Source: a virus | Length of the DNA stretch: 28,651 bases | Virus record (IMG/VR): IMGVR_UViG_3300042542_004765 | Span: 1 to 28,651 of that record | Reading direction: 5' to 3' (one strand) | Part shown: in pieces, positions 5,010 through 13,200 of the stretch | Layout of the letters: the number at the start of each line of letters is the position of its first letter | Numbering within the stretch: the stretch's first letter is position 1 | Translations under genes and position numbers: made by a program | The notes under the pieces: generated by a model | The model's database searches: none | What the model was told of the DNA's origin: nothing | The model's input: the letters and a program-made list of their open reading frames with translations, nothing else

Positions 5010-5636
5010 CTAGCGGTCAGTGGTTTTATCTAATCCCTGTGAAAACGTATGGTACGGAGCACCGGTATAGGGGTCGAACTTGGCAGATGCGGCGATTGCT
5101 TTTAGTGCAAGCTTTCGCGCTGCACCAACAGTCATCTTGCCTTTCGGTTGCATGGCGAACATCGCTCCGAGTGCGTACTGAGCGCCGCTTCCGATGGCAA
5201 ACATCCCACTGGAGTCTGAAATCCATGAGTAGTCACCGTCAATGATGTAAATCTGTCCATTGACAGCCATGAATATCGTTGAAGCGTGTTCGGCGATATG
5301 TTGTTTTGAATCGTTGTCGGGTGAGGCATATCCCTGTGCTTCGAAGCATTCTCTCAAGCTTGGGATAAATTTAACTGTAACAAAATGGTCAAGCTTCTTG
5401 CCTTTGAGATTTGGGGGCGGAGTTGGTGGGCTGAATGCATGATGCAGGATATTTATTGCCCGCAGGTCGCCGGCAGCGCCGAGTATGTACTTACCGTTAA
5501 TCCCTAATTTGCTGTTGTTCTCTTTTAGACCGACAATTTGCGAAATCAAATTTGACTCGGCATCGGTCTCAGCGATACGCGAATCAGCGGTCGCTATACA
5601 GAACCCATCTCCCTGAATGCCGATTATTGTTGTCAA
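5010..5636 (-). CDS. Proteasome/HslV-like Ntn-hydrolase (threonine peptidase)
   Basis: The 208-residue product has the proteasome beta/HslV fold signature. After removal of Met1 the N-terminus is TTIIGIQGDGFCIATADSR, with Thr2 as nucleophile (Thr1) and Asp18 in the place of Asp17. Lys43 (NNSKLG) fits the catalytic Lys33 and is followed by ILGAAGD; IGSGAQYALG (148-157) matches the conserved IGSGG-x-YAL motif; FDPYTG (187-192) fits the late Asp. There is no propeptide, so only Met need be removed, as in HslV and unlike actinobacterial PrcB. The start is a TTG (5636) overlapping the upstream stop as TTGA. It is the last gene of an operon. No alpha subunit or ATPase gene is nearby. Substrate and assembly are unknown. 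Confidence 0.85.
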   Translation of the reverse strand: MTTIIGIQGDGFCIATADSRIAETDAESNLISQIVGLKENNSKLGINGKYILGAAGDLRAINILHHAFSPPTPPPNLKGKKLDHFVTVKFIPSLRECFEAQGYASPDNDSKQHIAEHASTIFMAVNGQIYIIDGDYSWISDSSGMFAIGSGAQYALGAMFAMQPKGKMTVGAARKLALKAIAASAKFDPYTGAPYHTFSQGLDKTTDR

Positions 5637-5878
5637 CTGATATCGTCTCTATTCGGTAGTTCATCGATGAGTAGTTGTGATATCACAGCCCAAGGGTCGT
5701 CTGACTTGTTTTCGTCAATTAACTTTCTTGTTGATTCGGTGAGGGCGTACAGCCAATCACCGTCACTATTTATCCCTACTACTTCAATCAAACCTTGTTT
5801 CCTCAGAAGTTCCATGTCCTCGAGGAGGTTTTCTTTTGAATAGTCGCTCCACTCTTGCGGAAGGTCGTTTGAACTCAT
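5633..5878 (-). CDS. Small winged-helix-like protein
   Basis: The 81-residue product has a helix NLLEDMELLRKQGLIEVVGI, then a DGDWLYALTESTRKLIDE stretch, which resembles helix 3 plus wing of a winged-helix domain (LRKQGLI... / ...YALTE). It overlaps the flanking genes by four bases on each side, so the three proteins are probably made together. It may be a regulator of the operon or an adaptor of the peptidase. The fold call is by pattern only. Confidence 0.55.
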   Translation of the reverse strand: MSSNDLPQEWSDYSKENLLEDMELLRKQGLIEVVGINSDGDWLYALTESTRKLIDENKSDDPWAVISQLLIDELPNRDDIS

Positions 5879-7092
5879 GCGCTGTACTCCTTGCCTCGGA
5901 AGAATCCTCGTCCGTTATAAATCCACATTGGCTCGTAGTTGAACCATTCGTTGCCTACCCCTGGCGGCTGGTACTGGACTACTGCCATTCCCTGTTGCCA
6001 GTTCTCTGCTCCCATGAGCATAGGACGTCCGAATTCATCTGCGCCAGATTTCGTGGAAGGAACTGCGCCGTCTATCCTGCAGAGACAGCCAGGACTTGCC
6101 GCCATGATGGTTCTTGGACCATTCTTGGACAGACGAGTGCGGAAGGCATACTCTGTCCTGTGGATATGTCCGTATATCACCGACACATGGGCGTCATTTA
6201 GGTACTTACTGGTCGTTGAACCATTGGACGTAACCTTGTGTCCGTGGATAACCATCAGGTTTTCATTCAGGCTGACATAGGACTCTGGGTATCCAGGAAT
6301 ATAGTCAACCCCGAACTCGTCCATTCGACAAAGGTATGGAACCGACATGGCTGGCCAGTTATCCCTCAATTCGTCATTGAGTTTGCCTCTAGTGATTCCG
6401 AAGGCGGCTTCGGCGTTGGTTTGGACATATCTCGCCATTCTGGCTTCGTGGTTGCCGGCAATCCACGAGATTTTTGCATTTGGTGCAGCTGACCTAATTT
6501 GGGCACAAAGCATTGTTGCCCTGTCGATAGCTGCCTGAACTAGTTGCTTAAACGGAGCAGCAGTCAAAAATTTGCCGAATTCTGCAAAGTCTAAGTTGTC
6601 TCCGACCATCACCACTTGATTTGGCTGGATGTCTTCAATCAGTTTCAAGGCTACTGCTATTGCCTGCTCGTCGTGGATTGGTTCCAGGTCCATAGAATCC
6701 AATGATTTACGGTAAAAGCCGATTTGTATATCAGGTACGATGACAGCCTCTTCCCAGCCTTTCGGACGGGTGACTTTTGTCGTTGACTTTTGTAGTTGTA
6801 TCTTGGGGCCTTGTTCAATTAGTGGCCACTGTGGCCCCTGGTCCCAAGTGGGGCTGAACTGAATTGCTTGCAAATTATGGACTTCCGTCTCGCCCAATTC
6901 GTTCTTTGTTACCGTCTGATACAACGACACTTTGTTAATAGTCCCAATTTCGGACGGGTCGATGTTTTTGGCCTTGAGCATCGCTGCGATATCACCGAGA
7001 GCCTTGGCGCTAGCATCTTCTTTTTGCTGGGCCACCTTGACGGCTTTTAATTTTTCACCCAGTTTTGATGTTGGCTTTTTCTTTGTGGTCAT
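5875..7092 (-). CDS. Calcineurin-like metallophosphoesterase
   Basis: The product is 405 residues when started at ATG 7092, which makes the ATGA overlap with the upstream stop; ATG 7119 would add nine residues. The metal-binding motifs are in order: D-I-Q at 121-123 (most relatives have D-x-H), GDNLD at 164-168, GNHE at 213-216, HGH at 283-285 and GHIH at 308-311. The first 115 residues are a charged region without a recognised domain, and about 90 residues follow the last motif. The family cleaves phosphoesters of nucleic acids, nucleotides or proteins with two metal ions. The substrate is unknown. It belongs to the operon ending in the threonine peptidase. Confidence 0.85.
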   Translation of the reverse strand: MTTKKKPTSKLGEKLKAVKVAQQKEDASAKALGDIAAMLKAKNIDPSEIGTINKVSLYQTVTKNELGETEVHNLQAIQFSPTWDQGPQWPLIEQGPKIQLQKSTTKVTRPKGWEEAVIVPDIQIGFYRKSLDSMDLEPIHDEQAIAVALKLIEDIQPNQVVMVGDNLDFAEFGKFLTAAPFKQLVQAAIDRATMLCAQIRSAAPNAKISWIAGNHEARMARYVQTNAEAAFGITRGKLNDELRDNWPAMSVPYLCRMDEFGVDYIPGYPESYVSLNENLMVIHGHKVTSNGSTTSKYLNDAHVSVIYGHIHRTEYAFRTRLSKNGPRTIMAASPGCLCRIDGAVPSTKSGADEFGRPMLMGAENWQQGMAVVQYQPPGVGNEWFNYEPMWIYNGRGFFRGKEYSA

Positions 7093-7358
7093 TTCTTTAG
7101 CCTCTCTGCTATGCAGCATGTCCGTGCTTCATCGTCATCTTTGAAGCAATTTCTTTTCTCTCCGAGAAATTCTCGACTTAGCGATATGCCTTCTGACTTC
7201 AGTGTCCGAACTAAATTCATTGTGGACACGTCGCTACGCAGGATGTCAATAAGAAGCTGTGATTCATCGTCTTCGAGGTCAGTGACCAATCTTCCCAACT
7301 TACATAGCTGTTGTTTACCCTGCGTCGCCTTTAGCGAATTCAATGCATCTTTTAGCAT
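7089..7358 (-). CDS. Small HTH-type actinophage protein
   Basis: The 89-residue product (ATG 7358, with AGGTGG five bases upstream; GTG 7367 is an alternative) starts MLKDALNSLKATQGKQQLCK and continues LGRLVTDLEDDESQLLIDIL, VSTMNLVRTLKSEGISLSRE and a Cys-containing basic end (KRNC... RTCC). The arrangement, a short N-terminal helix, a helix-turn-helix (NLVRTLKSEGISLSRE) and a Cys-ending tail, resembles small proteins seen in many actinophages, some labelled DNA-binding or terminase small subunit. It is the first gene of the peptidase operon. The function is uncertain. Confidence 0.6.
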   Translation of the reverse strand: MLKDALNSLKATQGKQQLCKLGRLVTDLEDDESQLLIDILRSDVSTMNLVRTLKSEGISLSREFLGEKRNCFKDDDEARTCCIAERLKK

Positions 7359-7415
7359 TATCCCCACCTGCTACTCTCTCTTGGTATGAATCGTTTACCG
7401 ACTGTGAATTGTGGT

Positions 7416-7445
7416 GTGACCTCTGTCGTGACCCCAATTGATAGT
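7416..7445 (+). promoter_or_regulatory. Possible promoter of the rightward winged-helix genes
   Basis: -35 GTGACC (7416-7421), 18-base spacer, -10 GATAGT (7440-7445). A second GTGACC occurs 12 bases after the first, so a direct repeat overlaps the spacer and could be an operator. The gene at 7478 starts about 26 bases after the predicted start site. The match is moderate. Confidence 0.35.
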
Positions 7446-7477
7446 ACACCATGGACGTGGGGAGCGGGTGACATGTC

Positions 7478-7927
7478 ATGAGGGCACAAAAAACTGAAGA
7501 CATTAAAAAAGCTTTGGAAGAAGTTATCGATGCGAGACCTGGGGAGTCGACGGAAGAAACGCTTGAGAAAATACTTCGCGCATTAGACAGCAAGAAGGTT
7601 TTGCGTTACCATCGTGATTCTGACATAGGTCTTCTATCAACACCTGGACGTGTGTTGATTGCGATAATTGAAGACCCGACTATGACTATTCGCGCAATTT
7701 CTGTATACTTAGATTTAAGCGAAACCATGATTGACAAAACAGTTAAGCAGCTGATTAATGCTGGTCTAATTACAAAGACAAAAGTCAATCGCCAAAATAT
7801 TTATCGGGTTAACCAAAATCTCGTTCTTGAGCAACCTGATATACGACATTTTGCCAATGCGATTGAATCGATGTACTCAACGCAAGAAAAAAACGAAGAT
7901 GAAGTTGTAGAACAAGAACCCTTCTAA
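7478..7927 (+). CDS. Winged-helix (MarR/ArsR-like) regulator
   Basis: The 149-residue product has an acidic helical N-terminus and a winged-helix core around residues 58-110: STPGRVLIAIIEDPTMTIR, LDLSETMIDKTVKQLINAGL, then ITKTKVNRQNIYRVNQ as the wing. Such domains bind DNA as dimers. The tail is acidic (EKNEDEVVEQEPF). ATG 7478 is preceded by a purine-rich stretch, but the nearest GGAG is some 13 bases away, so the start is moderately sure. It diverges from the peptidase operon, making it a candidate regulator of that operon or of the lysis genes. Confidence 0.6.
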   Translation: MRAQKTEDIKKALEEVIDARPGESTEETLEKILRALDSKKVLRYHRDSDIGLLSTPGRVLIAIIEDPTMTIRAISVYLDLSETMIDKTVKQLINAGLITKTKVNRQNIYRVNQNLVLEQPDIRHFANAIESMYSTQEKNEDEVVEQEPF

Positions 7928-7941
7928 TACGCTTCCAGCTC

Positions 7942-8406
7942 ATGCCAGGCTCAACAAAAGGATTAGTCGTTTACAACTCAGCTGGGTACAACACCCTTTG
8001 CTTCGCAAAAATGATGAAGTCTTACGGACGGTCATTTAGCGCAATTCAATTAAAAGAATGCCTTCGGGGTGTGTTCCATGAAACTGGAATCTCTCGCGCT
8101 AAAGAGCAATTAAAGTCTTTGGAGAAAAATGGCTACATATCCCGGGCATCAGAGGATGAGTGGCTCATAACAGAAAATGGAATTGAGCAGATTTTTAAAT
8201 CAGCCGCTGTTTACCGCGGTCAAAAAGAAAGATTTCTTGGCAAAAGGTATGTAGCTAATACAAATAAGCAGATATCAAATATTGCAAAATCAGACAGCAT
8301 GGACAAGTATGACGAAGAAGAAGAAATACTTATTGCTGTCGAAAACAGGATGAGATTAATTAAAAATAGACGAGCAAGTCAAAAATCTAAGTATCGCTCT
8401 CAGTAG
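7942..8406 (+). CDS. Winged-helix-like protein with charged tail
   Basis: The 154-residue product follows 14 bases after the previous gene. Residues about 30-75 have a winged-helix look (SFSAIQLKECLRGVFHETGI, then ISRAKEQLKSLEKNGYISRA and a DEWLITENGIEQI wing). The remainder is basic and acidic helix (YDEEEEILIAVENRMRLIKN). No ribosome site precedes ATG 7942, so translation may depend on the upstream gene. It may be a partner of the preceding regulator. Its 3' end overlaps the opposite-strand gene by 20 bases. Confidence 0.55.
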   Translation: MPGSTKGLVVYNSAGYNTLCFAKMMKSYGRSFSAIQLKECLRGVFHETGISRAKEQLKSLEKNGYISRASEDEWLITENGIEQIFKSAAVYRGQKERFLGKRYVANTNKQISNIAKSDSMDKYDEEEEILIAVENRMRLIKNRRASQKSKYRSQ

Positions 8407-8749
8407 TTTCTTCGTCTTCGTTGTTCGCAATAATCCATGCTTGAAACACATCGTCGGATGTCGGCATAAACCACAGCTGTGAAGAATCGATATCATCTAC
8501 ATCTCCTATAAGCGTCCAGCAGAGAGATAGCTTCTCCATTGCCGGAGATACGCCACCATTGCAGTCCATCCCGTATCTGGTGATGTGTGTTGAGACTATG
8601 CACTCGCCTTTCCGATTCTTGCATGGCCCATCTTTTTCCTCATGTGGACAGAAGATGGAGAGTATTTCGAGTTCAGCACGGTTTATCCTAAGAAGAAGTT
8701 CGTGGCCATCACAGTGCCATAGTTGTTCTATCTCTTTAGGTGCGGGCAT
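8387..8749 (-). CDS. Cys/His-rich protein, unknown function
   Basis: The 120-residue product has clustered cysteines and histidines: LWHCDGHE near the start, then IFCPHEEKDGPCKNRKGEC (about 33-51) and a further Cys at about 63. A zinc site is likely. The C-terminal half is acidic and Trp-containing (SQLWFMPTSDDVFQAWIIAN). The start at ATG 8749 lacks a clear ribosome site. It overlaps the opposite-strand gene by 20 bases at the stops. I do not recognise the family. Confidence 0.6.
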   Translation of the reverse strand: MPAPKEIEQLWHCDGHELLLRINRAELEILSIFCPHEEKDGPCKNRKGECIVSTHITRYGMDCNGGVSPAMEKLSLCWTLIGDVDDIDSSQLWFMPTSDDVFQAWIIANNEDEETTESDT

Positions 8750-8853
8750 TTCGGATAAATTTCAAAATTGTGGTTCGACCTTGGGCGCGGTGGGACAACA
8801 AAAAGTTATCACAGCAAAATGTCAAATAGGTGTAGGTATTTAGTTGCAGCAAA

Positions 8854-9144
8854 TTATGCAGTTGCTGATTTTTCTTTCTTAGTCGCAGATGCCTCTTCCG
8901 CTTTTGCCTCGACCTCTTGTCTGGCCTGGCTGAAGGCTCCGTCTATTTCTGCAACAGAGAGTTTACCGTCATCCATATATGCACGAGCGAGTCTTTCCAC
9001 AACAGTTGCTACGCCGCCTATGCCGGCAACAAAGCATGCTTTCCACAGTGGGATTCCAGCAATTGCACCAGCTCCGATGACGCCAAGAGCATTTGATGCA
9101 AAAACAGCAAGAATTCTAAGCACGATGTGCTTTAAGTTATTCAT
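8854..9144 (-). CDS. Candidate holin (lysis cassette)
   Basis: The 96-residue product has two hydrophobic stretches (about residues 8-29, VLRILAVFASNALGVIGAGAI, and 32-50, LWKACFVAGIGGVATVV), then a soluble charged tail that ends KKEKSATA. Small size, two spans, basic tail and position after an endolysin and another membrane protein fit a class II holin, which permeabilises the inner membrane to release the endolysin. It starts with a 4-base overlap with the upstream gene (ATGA). The name rests on layout, not sequence identity. Confidence 0.6.
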   Translation of the reverse strand: MNNLKHIVLRILAVFASNALGVIGAGAIAGIPLWKACFVAGIGGVATVVERLARAYMDDGKLSVAEIDGAFSQARQEVEAKAEEASATKKEKSATA

Positions 9145-9392
9145 ACCTTGCTCTTTTTCTTGTGTCGTATCTCGCTAACCAAACCAACGGCATGGTCGTT
9201 GATATGGCCATCTATTTTTGCTTCAATTACAGCTATATCTAAATCAATATCGTGAATATCTTCACGCAGTGCTTCTAGGCGTTCGGCGACAATTCCGTGG
9301 TCGCGTGTGTTTTCTTTTCTGCCCTTTTGCACAAGGGCAATAAGAATTCCGAAACACCCTGTGATTATTGCTGGAAGAATTGCTTGTTGCAT
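9141..9392 (-). CDS. Small membrane-anchored lysis-cassette protein
   Basis: The 83-residue product has one N-terminal span (about residues 4-21, AILPAIITGCFGILIALV), a basic linker, and a long charged helix (VAERLEALREDIHDIDLDIA) that could form a coiled coil. ATG 9392 has GAGGG about five bases upstream, 16 bases after the endolysin stop. In actinophage lysis regions a one-span protein like this often accompanies the holin and may be a second holin, a lysis regulator or a helper. Which it is cannot be told here. Confidence 0.6.
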   Translation of the reverse strand: MQQAILPAIITGCFGILIALVQKGRKENTRDHGIVAERLEALREDIHDIDLDIAVIEAKIDGHINDHAVGLVSEIRHKKKSKV

Positions 9393-9408
9393 AGTCCCTC
9401 GATTGTTG

Positions 9409-10170
9409 TTAAAGGCCGAGAAGTTCTTTTACTTTTGGACCAGCTACCGAGTCAGCTGCAAGATTGTTGGCAATTTTAAACGCCTTAATTGCTTCGTCGG
9501 TTGCGGCATCTTTTTGCCCGTTGATTGCGCCCTTATAGAAACCCTTAGCCTTAAGTGCTTCTTGGAGCTTGCTTATGTCGTTGCTACCAGATGCTGGGGC
9601 TGGAGCACCACCTGCTGGAGCAACTACTCCGTTTGCGTCCATCCATGCTTTTACAGATGCCGGAACATTGTCGCCGTTGACATATCGAAGGTGCCATGGC
9701 TCTGATGGAACCACTTCCCATGAGAAACCAAACTCTTTAACATTTGCAATAAGCCAGTTGAGGCGCTTTGGTTCTGATGCTGAATGAACGTCAACGGCCA
9801 AGCCGAGGTTATGCTGCGATTTACCCGGCGTGGCAAGCATCGCCATACCCTTCTTGAGATACCAAGTCTTCCCCTCAAATGTTTTTGTGCTGGTACCGGC
9901 TACTGGCTCAAGCTGGTATCTGGTGAGAAATCCTTTTTTTTGGCTCTCGTAATCTCTATATGTATCGCCGCTGGAAGTCGGTTTTAGTTCAACACCTTCA
10001 GCTTTTGCTTTCTCAACCATTGCCGTCCATGCGGATGCAGCAATCCAATGCATTTTCCCACCGCCTGGGACAGCTCTTAAAAGATTGGCAGGGAGCTTTC
10101 CTGGTTCGATGCCTTTAAGGTCTTTTGGAAGAACTACGGGGACGATGTAATCCCATGCAAGCTTGCTCAT
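9409..10170 (-). CDS. Endolysin: VanY-type D-Ala-D-Ala carboxypeptidase with peptidoglycan-binding domain
   Basis: The product is 253 residues from ATG 10170, which has AAAGAG six bases upstream; a TTG two codons earlier is less likely. The VanY/M15 motifs are TYRDYESQ (70-77), SQHNLGLAVDVH (118-129; zinc ligands His120 and Asp127) and EPWHLRY (157-163; Glu157, His160). These enzymes cut peptide stems of peptidoglycan and release the phage from the cell. A Gly/Ala/Pro linker (185-195) leads to a peptidoglycan-binding domain (198-253, ISKLQEALKAKGFYKGAING). It lies upstream of two small membrane proteins, forming a lysis cassette. The protein has no signal peptide, so it depends on a holin. 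Confidence 0.88.
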   Translation of the reverse strand: MSKLAWDYIVPVVLPKDLKGIEPGKLPANLLRAVPGGGKMHWIAASAWTAMVEKAKAEGVELKPTSSGDTYRDYESQKKGFLTRYQLEPVAGTSTKTFEGKTWYLKKGMAMLATPGKSQHNLGLAVDVHSASEPKRLNWLIANVKEFGFSWEVVPSEPWHLRYVNGDNVPASVKAWMDANGVVAPAGGAPAPASGSNDISKLQEALKAKGFYKGAINGQKDAATDEAIKAFKIANNLAADSVAGPKVKELLGL

Positions 10171-10266
10171 TGTCAACTCTTTTCGTGCAAATAACTGAGA
10201 GCGCTAAAGAACGCTAAAAGATTTTACAACAAAAGTTGGATAATAATAAGTTACTAAATTGAGTAC

Positions 10267-13200
10267 TTATTCCCCATCTGGCTCTTTCATGTGGAGGTAC
10301 ATCGCGCAAGCAAATGCGATTGACGTACCCCATAGCGCTACCTGCTGGGTAAACCCGGACAATGTGAAGTACATCACCACTGCCCCAGCAAGAGTGAATC
10401 CAGAGCCCATCACTCCGTAAACAAATTTCTTAGTGAAATTCTTCCAGTCCATAACTCTTACTCCATCTTCGTATTTGTAAATAGATATTCTCTTAATCCA
10501 TTCAGGACCTTCGCCCTCGATTGCTCCACCTTCCTCGGCTTCTTCGTCCTCCCTGCGGACCGCAACGTCTTGTCTTGGGCCAGATGGGCTAGATGGACTA
10601 GAGCCTGGGGTTGGTATTCCACCAGCAGCAGCGGCTAGAGCCACAGTACTGGTCACCAAGTTTACCGCAATTACGCTTCTTCTTGTACCAACATCTATAG
10701 AAGAACCCAATGCGGTATACGTATCAAACACTCCGGCGAATACGTTGATTTCTTCTTCAAATGATTCCTTAACATCGGTTGGCGCCTCGGTGAGTGCTTC
10801 TGAAATTGCAGCACCCGCTTCTTCGGAAACTTCGGCAACAACGATTGCGTTAAACACTGAGGCTGCTTGTTCGCCGTCAATGCTTTCGAGAACCTTGGCG
10901 CTAGTTGCAAGTTCGGTTGCTTGTCCTGACTCAATGCCACCCTCTTGCTCAATTACCAACGTGACGACTTGTCCGACCTGCTCGCTTGAAATCGTGTCAG
11001 ATTCCAACACATCCACGATTACACCAACAGACTCAGCGTCTAGTTCATTACCCAAGACTGCGGTGAAGGTTTCAATCAAAACCTCGTTGCTTACTTCTTC
11101 GTCAAAGACCGCACCAAGAACAGTGTTCAACAACTCTGAGGTGAGTTCTTCCTCCAACACATCAACGATGAGGTCAATGGTTTCTGCGTCGGAAAGGTCA
11201 CTGTCAAACACGCTGTCAAAGATTGCTTCTGTTTCTGACGCGCTTAGGTTTGTTTCAAGCAAGTCTCCAAGTACGGTCATAGTGTCCGCAACCGATATAT
11301 CTTCGTCAAATACGGCTGCCATAACTGTGTCTAGGTCGCCAGAACTAAGCGGACCATCAAAGATTGACACCAAAGCCGACACCATATTCTCAGCAGAAGT
11401 ATCTTCTGAGAACGCTGAATCCAAAACTGCCGTCAACTGTGCGCTAGTGATGTCTGCATCCAGCATCGTCGTCAGTGCTTCGGTGAATACATCTGCCGAA
11501 ACATCTTCGGTAAACACGGCTTCTAGGACATTGTCAAACTGAGTGTCGGTAAGTTCTGCGCCAAGAAGTGTGTCAAGAACAGTGCCAACCTCGTCAGCGT
11601 CAATATCGGTAGTGAACGTATCTTCAAGAATATTGTCCAGTATGACCGTCGTGATTGGCTCGTTGTCTTCTATGTCTGTGACGGTATAATCATCTGGTGG
11701 AATTATTATTACTACCGTTTCGGTTTCTGTTGGGTCTATTCCAATTGGTTCTGAATATTCTGGAATTGTCTCTGTCGGCAATTCGATTCCAGGTTCTGTT
11801 TCTACGGGAAGCGGCACCGTTGTGGATTCTGTTTCAGGCTCTGGGTATTGCGGGAGTGGCACTGTTGTACCGTATGGGGGAGTCACGACGACAGGAGCGA
11901 CAGTCGTACTGGTCGTAGTTGTAGTAGTAGTAGTAGTAGTAGTTACTGGAGTCGGGTCAAGAACAGTTGCATCAACAGTCACTTCTGGTCCGTACACGCA
12001 CGGACCCACTCCTTCGTTGGAGAAACAACTCTGATTTCCCGCTTTGATACCGAAACGAACTGGTCCATATCCAGTCGTGACAGGATTACTTCCAGAAAAC
12101 ATCCCAGTGCTTAACGAGTAGTTGGTTCCTTGATTAGTCCAAACTCCCCAGCCTCCTGACGTGGCTCCACCAATCACGGTTAGGTCATAAAAACTAACCG
12201 AGTAACCATAGATGGCGGTATTGCTTGCCGCCGATGCATCCCAATCAAGGTCAACACTTCCGTCTGCGTTTGCAACAGCCGTCAGGTTTGTAACTGGATT
12301 CAGGTAAGCAGCAGTGGGGGCAGGAATGTCGGCAGGAACAAAAGAAAGAGTTGAGCCATATGCCGAGCCTGAAGCATTAGTGACTTTTAGTCTGAAGTAG
12401 TAGGTGGTTGAACCAGTCAAGCCTTCAACAACTGTTGATACGGTTGAAAGAGATGTGCCAGTAAAAGTTCCAGAGACCGGAATGTCAACGACAGTTCCAG
12501 AGAAGTCAGCCGTCGTGCTGTATTGAAATACAGCTGTAGAACTAAATCCATTGGGGTTTAGCGTTCCGGACAGCGTCACAGGACCGTCATCAACTGTGAC
12601 AGTTGGTTCCTCTGATGAAACTATTGGCGCAGTAGCTGCAAGGGTTTCAAAGTCAAATACAGCAGACTCTGTTGTTCCAGTTTCATTAGTTGCAACAATC
12701 TTTGCGTAGTAGGTTTCGCTTGGGTCAAGACCAGTAATCTCTGCATCAATAGCTACTTCATCTGAACCAGTAAAAGTCCCCATTGATATTGTGCTAGAAG
12801 TTCCAAAGTCCGGGTCAGTTGAGTAGACCAATTCTGCTGTGGTAGAGAAACCCTTTGGGTTAACTGTTGAAGCAATAGTCGCAGAAGTCTGGCCAATACC
12901 GCTTACAACCGGAGAGCCAAGAACTGGGGCATTGTTTCCATCAGCCGAAAGAACATAGCTAATGCGGAACGAAGTTGAAGAGCCAGCTCCAAGTGTTGGA
13001 ACATTCAGGGCAACGTATATTCCTGCGTCGGCATACATTTCTCCAACATTGCCAAGATATGTTCCGCTAGTTGCAAGTGTGTTTCCAGCGTTCCAAATGT
13101 CAGCAGGGTCTGGGGAAGAAAATCCACCAGTTTGTCTAGCAACACGAGCACGAGCGTCAAATGACTGAAGAGCAATAAATGCGTTATTTCCCCACCTTGC

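Noticed and set aside
10745-11542. 265-residue Ser-rich plus-strand frame
   Set aside because: Exact mirror of the 34-residue repeats of the large surface protein; the Ser richness is only reverse-complement codon bias.
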